Position numbers and translations under genes: made by a program. Positions 57,848-64,000 of a DNA stretch of 64,000 nucleotides are shown here, in pieces. Positions within the stretch are counted from its first letter, which is position 1. Each line of letters opens with the position of its first letter. This DNA is from Zanthoxylum bungeanum (Eukaryota; Streptophyta; Magnoliopsida; Sapindales; Rutaceae), in NCBI GenBank assembly GCA_019454045.1, contig SKCR01035593.1:41776-105775 (forward strand), in the 5' to 3' direction. Below the pieces are notes generated by a model that did no database searches, had not been told where the DNA came from, and worked only from the letters and a program-made list of their open reading frames with translations.

Positions 57848-59422
57848 TGATAAGCGATAAATATATCAATATTTACCATCCCTTTTACTTAATATTTTGT
57901 ATAATTTCTTGAATTTTGTGAATAGTTTGATGCGTTTTGTGTATTTTGTAGAGAAATAAGGTTGCAGGACTCACTGGAATCAAATCGGGGGACAAAACAG
58001 TGAAAAAGATAGATAAAATGGCAAAAATTAGAATTCTGCGTCGCGACGCGAAACACTTCTGTGTCGCGACCGCTAACGTGCACCGGACAGATTTCAATAT
58101 GAGAGAAAACTTGCTATCATACGCAGGACACATGTCATCATCACATGATATCGACACTACATGTCATTGGTTACGTCAGCGTCTCGACGAGTACAACTTC
58201 ACACATCGTGACACCAAGCCAATAATTATGTCGATAGCCACGTGTCATCATCATATTGAATCAACGGCTCTTCGCGACGCACGGGGCAAAATTTTACCTA
58301 TAAAATGAAGCTGAAATCAGATTGAAAATTCACACCTTTTTTATGGGGATTTCCTTAATAATACTAAGAAAATTGTATCTTATTTGTTTATTTACAGCTT
58401 TCTTCTATTTAATTTTTATTTTGTTCAATAGTTCTTTCTTTATTTTACTTTTCAGTATGAGGAGGTAACTCTCATCTGCTAGGATGAAAGGTAAAGCTTT
58501 TATTACTAATATTTAGATTAATCTCCCTTAATTATAATATATAAACTATTTTAAAACTTGACTTAATGAGATACCGCATTTATGGTCGGTTGAACTTAAT
58601 TTAATTGATTTTAACTTGACTAAACTGGATACCGCCTTTATAGTCGGTTGGAATTAATCATAAATCTGACTTAATCAGGATACTGTCTATATGGTCAGTT
58701 GGTAATGTCATGCAAATTTTATATATTATAATAAAGGAGATATCTAAATTAGAAGTAATAAAAGTGGATCCTCTAATCCCAGTATTTTTTTATTGTTTAT
58801 TTTATCTTTTTAAATTCAAGTTTTACTTTATGTCATTTTCTTTATTTAAGTTTTTACTAGTCTTAGATATGTGTTGTAACTAAATGCCATATCTGGGGTT
58901 GTGATGAATTCCAATATCACCGGCTTATAAAGGTTATTTTATGTCTTGGGTAATATAAAGGTTTATTTATTGAGCCTTAGTCTTAATTCTTCTTGTTAAC
59001 TGGACATTAATAAGATTGATTTGATAAAATTAAAATGAACTTGGAAAATGGATTTTAGGTTTAGCCTTAGACTCAATAGCTCACGATCTCACATCGAGGC
59101 AAATAAATCCTAGGTAGATTTCCTTACAAGATAGCAATATACTTGTCGTGCGTGGTAGCCATAATTGGAACTTAATCTTAATGAATTCAGATAACTTGGT
59201 TAACATAGGAATATAGTTAATTGGGTTACTCTAGGTGTTTGCATCTGACCATCGATACATTTAACTTCATAAATTGATAACTGAGATAACCACTATTAGG
59301 TACTTGTAAACATTTAACTTCATAAATTGATAACTAAGGTATTAAGTCCTCATGGGATCGATACATTTTATACTACTTGAGCAATACGTGCTCTTGCGTT
59401 ACGTGAGTGATTTCACCGATCA
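57848..59422 (+). repeat. RT8 5' LTR (1575 bp)
   Basis: It runs from TGATAAGCGATAAATATATC to TCACCGATCA. It contains GCGTCGCGACGC near 58038, shared with the RT6 LTR, and ACGT-containing words to 58250. TATAAAATGAAGC is near 58300. The order (motif block, then TATA) matches RT6. Confidence 0.85.
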
Positions 59423-59429
59423 ATTTTTT

Positions 59430-59447
59430 TGGCGATGTTGCCGGGGA
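59430..59447 (+). other. RT8 primer-binding site
   Basis: TGGCGATGTTGCCGGGGA differs from the RT6 tRNA-Asp-type site by one base (GAT for GCC at two positions at most) and lies seven bases after the LTR. Confidence 0.88.
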
Positions 59448-59551
59448 CTTAATTATTTTTCACTATTAATTTTGGGGTTAGATACTTTACTTGTGTCTAA
59501 ATTATTTTTACTCATTATTTTTTTCTTGTGTTTAAGGTTCTCAGACACTAC

Positions 59552-60330
59552 ATGAGAAGAACCAGAAGCTTTGAAATTCGTCCGCTTGACCCAGAGATTG
59601 AATGAACTATCAGACAATTGAGAAGGAAATGCGAGAAGGCCAAGAAGCACTGATCAACATGAACATTCAAGAACCTGAACCTTTGGAGGTTGCACCACCA
59701 ATTCCCATTTAAGACAGAACTATGCTGGTGGTTGACGGCTTCATTTCTTATATTGTACTTTCTCTATTACCAGTAAATGCGTGTGAAATCAAAACATGCA
59801 TTCAGATGATACAACAGTCAGTTAAGTTCCTGGAAGTTTGCGACACATTCAATTACAACCGAGCGGCTGAAGAAGCAATGAGATTGCGTTTGTTTCCATA
59901 TTCTTTAAAGACAAAGCTAAGGCTTGGCTACATTCACTACCTGCAGGCTCCATCACAACTTCGAACACTTTTGCCACCAAATTCCTTACAAAGTACTTTC
60001 GCCCAGCCAGAACTTCAAAGCTGAGGAATGATATTACATCCTTTGTACAACATGACTCCGAATCCCTCTTTGAAGCTTGGGAGAGATACAAGGAATTTCT
60101 CAGAAAATGTCCTCACCATGAGATTGTAAAGTGGTTACAAGTCCAAACCTTCTACAATGGACTTTCTGGATTGATGAGAACCACAATAGATACTGCTGTT
60201 AGATGAGCTTTAATGGCAAAAGGAGAAGATCAGGCCTAAGACCTAATTGAAGAAATGGACAACAACAATTCTTTGTGGCCAATAGAGAGGAGCATGATTC
60301 AATGAATCGTAGGAATTTACGAAGTTAGAG
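59552..60330 (+). pseudogene. gag: RT8 gag (retrotransposon-gag domain), broken
   Basis: ATG 59552 opens MRRTRSFEIRPLDPEIE, then a stop. The retrotransposon-gag domain follows: FLEVCDTFNYNRAAEEAMRL (about 59830-59885), LFPYSLK, then after a shift DITSFVQHDSESLFEAWERY (60028-60087), KCPHHEI and QTFYNGLSG. Stops occur near 60203 and 60237. This N-terminal gag half is exactly what RT6 lacks. The gag shell would package RNA. It is inactive here. Confidence 0.85.
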
Positions 60331-60449
60331 CCAACACAGCAATGAATGCCAAACTGGATCAGATATGAAAATTCATGGAAACATTTAGCATATAGGGTAA
60401 TACTGGATCCACAAGTCGACAAGTTCACGTAGTTGACCTTAGAATGATT

Positions 60450-62968
60450 AGTTATGATACAGTTACAAAAGCGTCGCAACTGACATTGAGTTGTATCATA
60501 ACAATATCATTTATTTAACAGTTCATATTAAGGTTTACATTACTTGGTCAGTAAGTAAACCTGTTGAGACTGGTACATGTCGTATATTGGAATCTTGGAT
60601 TTCAATGGTTGATTCTCAATGAACCATGAGTCTTAGAGACTCGTATAGACATATAGGTGTTTATATCGGATAAACACTGAATGACTTATCGAAGATTCTT
60701 AATGGATGCTACACCAACATCAATAAGAATCTTCTCGGGTTGAGTAGTATAGAGATTCTTTGACTTGTGATATCAATATGGATATATGAGATATACTCCA
60801 CACTTTGATGGCAGTCACGTCACCGACTTATTTAGGTCAGACCTCCGCTTGTTCGTTGACTGTGGACTGATCCTTAAGATATCCTCTGTGTGTCAAGATA
60901 GAATCTGTCAGCTCTATGTACAGAACACATGTATTCAATATGGAATTAGCAATCTATTAAATCCATGGGCTCGTGGTACACTGTAGAAGTGAATTCTAAG
61001 TGTTATTGAGAGATTTCTAATAGAAACGCCGACATGATTATATCTATAGAAATTTGACGTTTATATCTATATCTTTGGAATAATCTGGATACCTGTGACG
61101 GAAAGATTATACGTATACAATGACCTCGACCTGTATGGTACAGCGAGTTTATCCGTGGTTTTCATAATTTATTGGTACGTAGATTATGAACACGAAATTG
61201 GATTTCGTGACGGATATGCGTGAGCCTAGAGAGTCTCACTAATGAAATATACTCGTAGAGCACTAAGGCAACTTTTATGAATAATATTGATTATTTATAA
61301 ATCGTTTAACGGTTAAACGAAAGATAAATGCATATAGCCACAAATTTTATGAAAAGAAGAAACCCTAGGATCTCATAAGATCATCAAGAAACATGAAATA
61401 AATTTTCTAAGCTTAGGGTTTTGAAGAATTACCTTAATCTCCTAATTCCTTAGCCTTTTTTCTTGATTTTCTTCTTTCCCTTCACTTGAATTATCAAACA
61501 AGATTGGAACCATATTTCCTTGAGGCTCTCGGCCATGGAGAAAAGAGAATGAAAAAGAAACAATTTTTTTTAATTTAAAGAGAAGTTGCTGACTTTATAG
61601 GGTTATTTTGGTCAATTGGCCTTTTTAATTTCATTAAATTAAAAAGAAAATAAGATAAGCTTAAACTTGGACAAATCAAATTTGCACTCTTAAGCTTAAT
61701 AATCATGCCATGTGTACAAATATAATTAGCCATATTTCATAACATTTATGAAATATAGATATTATTTAATCATTTAAATATTTAACATTAAATATCTAAA
61801 TAATTAATTAATTTAATTATTATATATATGTATTTTTATTTTCAATAAATAACAAATACATATATTTATGGCATGTGTCAAAATCTCATTTGAAGATTAA
61901 TTAATGTGTATCTAATCAAATTATGTATCAAATACAAATACACAATAATTATTAAATGACCAAAATCCCCTAACGCATGTGTTATCGTTTAACCGTTTAA
62001 ACGATTCGAATTAACTCATTTAATTCGATGAAGTATTATGAATAATTTGTATTATTCACCCACTCATGAATTATGACGACCACTGATAATCTCGCTAAAC
62101 TATGCAAGTCGAGGTCATTGCATATGTATAATCTCTCCGTCATAGGCTATCCATATTATACCTGGGATATAGATAAGAACATCAAATCTGTTCGGTATAA
62201 TATAATCGACTTTCAATTTACGATCTCTAAATAACACTCAGAACTGATTTCTGAAGTTATATCATGGCCATGGATTTACTAGATCGTAAACACGTGTAGG
62301 ATGCCTATGCCCTGTACAAAGGACTGACGGATCCTCTATTGATACGCACTGGATATCATGAGCATTAGTCCACACCCAACGAATAGGCGGAGGTCTAATC
62401 ATGAATATATCGATGACGTGACTGCCATCAAAGTGTTAAGGATAACTCATATATCCCACTGTGGTATCTCAAGTCGAAGGACCACTATACTCGCTCAACT
62501 CGAGAAGATTCCTATTGACGTTGGTGTACCATCAATTAGGAAATCTTCAGTGAGTCGTTCAATGTTTATCAAATAAGCACCTACATGTCTATACGAGTCT
62601 CCCGAGACTCATGGTTCATTGGGATAAACCTTCGGACCAAGTCACGATATACGACATGTAATGGTCTCATCGGATTTTACTAACCGACTCGTGTTAGTAA
62701 ATCTTGACCATGAACTTTATTTAAGGATATACATCTTATAGTGCGCTTCCCAATTCCAATTACAAACTACGGTCTATTTGCGCACTACATTGTAAATCCT
62801 AGGGTCTGTCTAATATACACGTAACACGAAACCAGATTTAGTTTCAATCTAATCATAATTAGATATCTAATCGTAATTAGATCGAATATGTGTATAAAAC
62901 AGAATTGCTCGTATTTATGAATCGGACATAATACGATCCGGATTGGCACTCTGAGCACCAACCCTAAC
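60450..62968. repeat. Two RT4-family LTR pieces in head-to-head inverted arrangement
   Basis: About 60450-61335 matches the + oriented solo LTR (26340-27215). From about 61336 to 62968 the sequence matches the opposite orientation (compare 20640-22420) and ends in the family terminus GAGCACCAACCCTAACA. The + piece and its inverted counterpart (about 61880-62750) are separated by ~545 bp. Full LTR ends are missing on the left. ORFs here are fragments without support. Confidence 0.75.
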
Positions 62969-63697
62969 ACCCAACACCATCCAAATCTCTTAAATCTTTA
63001 CGTAATGCTCTAACTAGAATAGAAAATCAAAAGTTTCCAAACATAAATTTATAAACCAACAACCTTCAATAATCATGATACTACCAAATCCTCAACATAC
63101 TACCAATACCCAAACTTCATAACTCACAACTCAAGAATTTGGGTCAAGTGTTTCTTACCTCTATTCAACTTTCTTCTTCACTAACAATTGCCATTAATCT
63201 CCCTTTTCTTCTTTTTGAGTTTAACTTAGATGGATTACCATTATTGAGCTTCAAACATTTACCAAGAAAATATAAACTTTTTCTTCCTCTTCTCTTTCCA
63301 AAACCCACGGCCAAAGTAAGAAAAAATGAAGATTTTTCTTTTCTTTTCTTTTTTAATTCCCTCACCTTTTTTTAAATAAAATTATAGATAAATCTAGGAT
63401 TAGTTTTGTTGGGCTTCCTTTCTTATTTTTATGTTTTTCCAATTTTGATGGCCTAAAAATAAACAAAAGGAATTTAGGTTATTATTTCTATTATTCTTTT
63501 GAGCCCAAATTTGAGCTTGACTTGCTTATTTTATTTTATATCCCAAACATCCACTTATTATTATTATTATTTTATATTTTTTTAATTTTTTTAATTAATT
63601 AACTACACCTCTAAAATTTCGGCTATCACTCGAAAAATTCTTTTCTAAGTCGTCTAATTTCTTTATTCGATTAGTCATAAGATTTCGGATCGTTACA
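62969..63697 (-). repeat. RT9 3' LTR (partial)
   Basis: The right boundary is TTACA at 63697, i.e. minus-strand TGTAACGATCCGAAATC. To its right the minus strand has AAGAGGGATGAATT, the purine-rich tract, and Gypsy integrase sequence. The left boundary is unclear because it abuts the RT4-family LTR. CT-rich tracts lie near 63165-63360. Confidence 0.65.
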
Positions 63698-64000
63698 AAT
63701 TCATCCCTCTTAAAGTGATTCGGCCTCGAATCAAAATGTTTAAAGGATATGAAGTGTACCTTCATCCGCGAAGAGTTGGGGATATTGCTCTCTTCTGGCT
63801 TCTTCTGGTTCCCAAGTAGCCTCTTGTTCCTTGTGATGTTGTCAAATCACTTTGACTTAAGAAACCCATCGAGATCGTTGCTTTCTTGTCTCTCTATCCA
63901 CGATGGCTACTGGTTGATGCAAATAAGATAAGTCTTGATGGATATCAATTGTCTGAGGCTCCAATACATGAGATTCGTCATGCAAATACTTTTGTAACAT
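63698..64000 (-). pseudogene. pol: RT9 integrase C-terminal end (Gypsy, chromovirus-like)
   Basis: From the window edge the minus strand reads MLQKYLHDESHVLEPQTIDI, then DLSYLHQPVAIVDRETRKQR and HHKEQEATWEPEEARREQYP, the tail of plant chromovirus integrase with its chromodomain-like ATWE block. At least one stop breaks it near 63860. TTCGAGGCCGAAT before the polypurine tract matches the equivalent site at the end of RT5. The rest of the element lies beyond the window. Confidence 0.82.

Larger units (their letters stand above)
57848..60450 (+). mobile_element. RT8: 5' portion of an Athila-type Gypsy element
   Basis: A 5' LTR (57848-59422), a tRNA-Asp-type primer site and a gag gene on the + strand. 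The element is cut near 60450 by RT4-family sequence, and no pol is present. It inserted into RT7 RT (left flank TGCAT). The LTR start resembles RT6's LTR start, so the two are related families. Confidence 0.85.

Overview
This window is repeat-rich, AT-rich plant nuclear DNA, most likely from a eudicot. The evidence is the dominance of Ty1/Copia and Ty3/Gypsy LTR retrotransposons, initiator-tRNA-Met (TGGTATCAGAGC) and tRNA-Asp (TGGCGCCGTTGCCGGGGA) primer-binding sites, Tnt1-like and Athila-like proteins, and a captured plant cytokinin-activation gene (LOG family). I see no intact host gene, no tRNA or rRNA gene and no CRISPR. Almost all coding sequence is decayed retroelement gag-pol. Elements are named RT1-RT9 below. 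Boundaries of the best elements rest on TG...CA LTR ends plus matching 5-bp target-site duplications (TSDs) read directly from the sequence.

Layout. 1-771: two LTR fragments. 772-2574: AT-rich DNA with small tandem duplications. 2575-9875: RT1, a complete but decayed Copia on + (TSD AAAAT). 9889-10134: a tandem repeat whose second copy is split by RT2. 10135-17477: RT2, a Copia on - (TSD TCCCA) whose 5' LTR has lost its inner part and the primer site. 17890-50716: RT3, a Tnt1-like Copia on + (TSD AAATT). RT3 is only about 5.3 kb of its own sequence but is blown up to 32.8 kb by three separate insertions. These are RT4 (19897-32017, -, non-coding, LARD-like, itself split by a solo LTR of its own family at 26128-28931), RT5 (32149-39540, +, Gypsy chromovirus-like, with an unrecognised antisense gene cassette in place of gag/RT) and RT6 (40335-48270, -, non-autonomous Athila-like element carrying an intronless LOG gene copy).

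50722-52740: AT-rich DNA with one LTR fragment. About 52750-57847: RT7, a 5' Gypsy remnant split by a solo LTR (53465-55468, TSD TGTGT). 57848 to about 60450: RT8, the 5' end of an Athila-type Gypsy. About 60450-62968: two RT4-family LTR pieces in inverted orientation. 62969-64000: RT9, the 3' end of a Gypsy on -.

The elements do not form a metabolic pathway. The window is a record of successive insertions. The biologically most interesting points are the LOG copy lying in sense orientation inside RT6, whose LTR has a dense array of ACGT (G-box-like) motifs upstream of a TATA box; the roughly 1-kb antisense reading frame in RT5; and 2.5-kb inverted LTR arms around 26.1-32.0 kb that could fold as a hairpin transcript.
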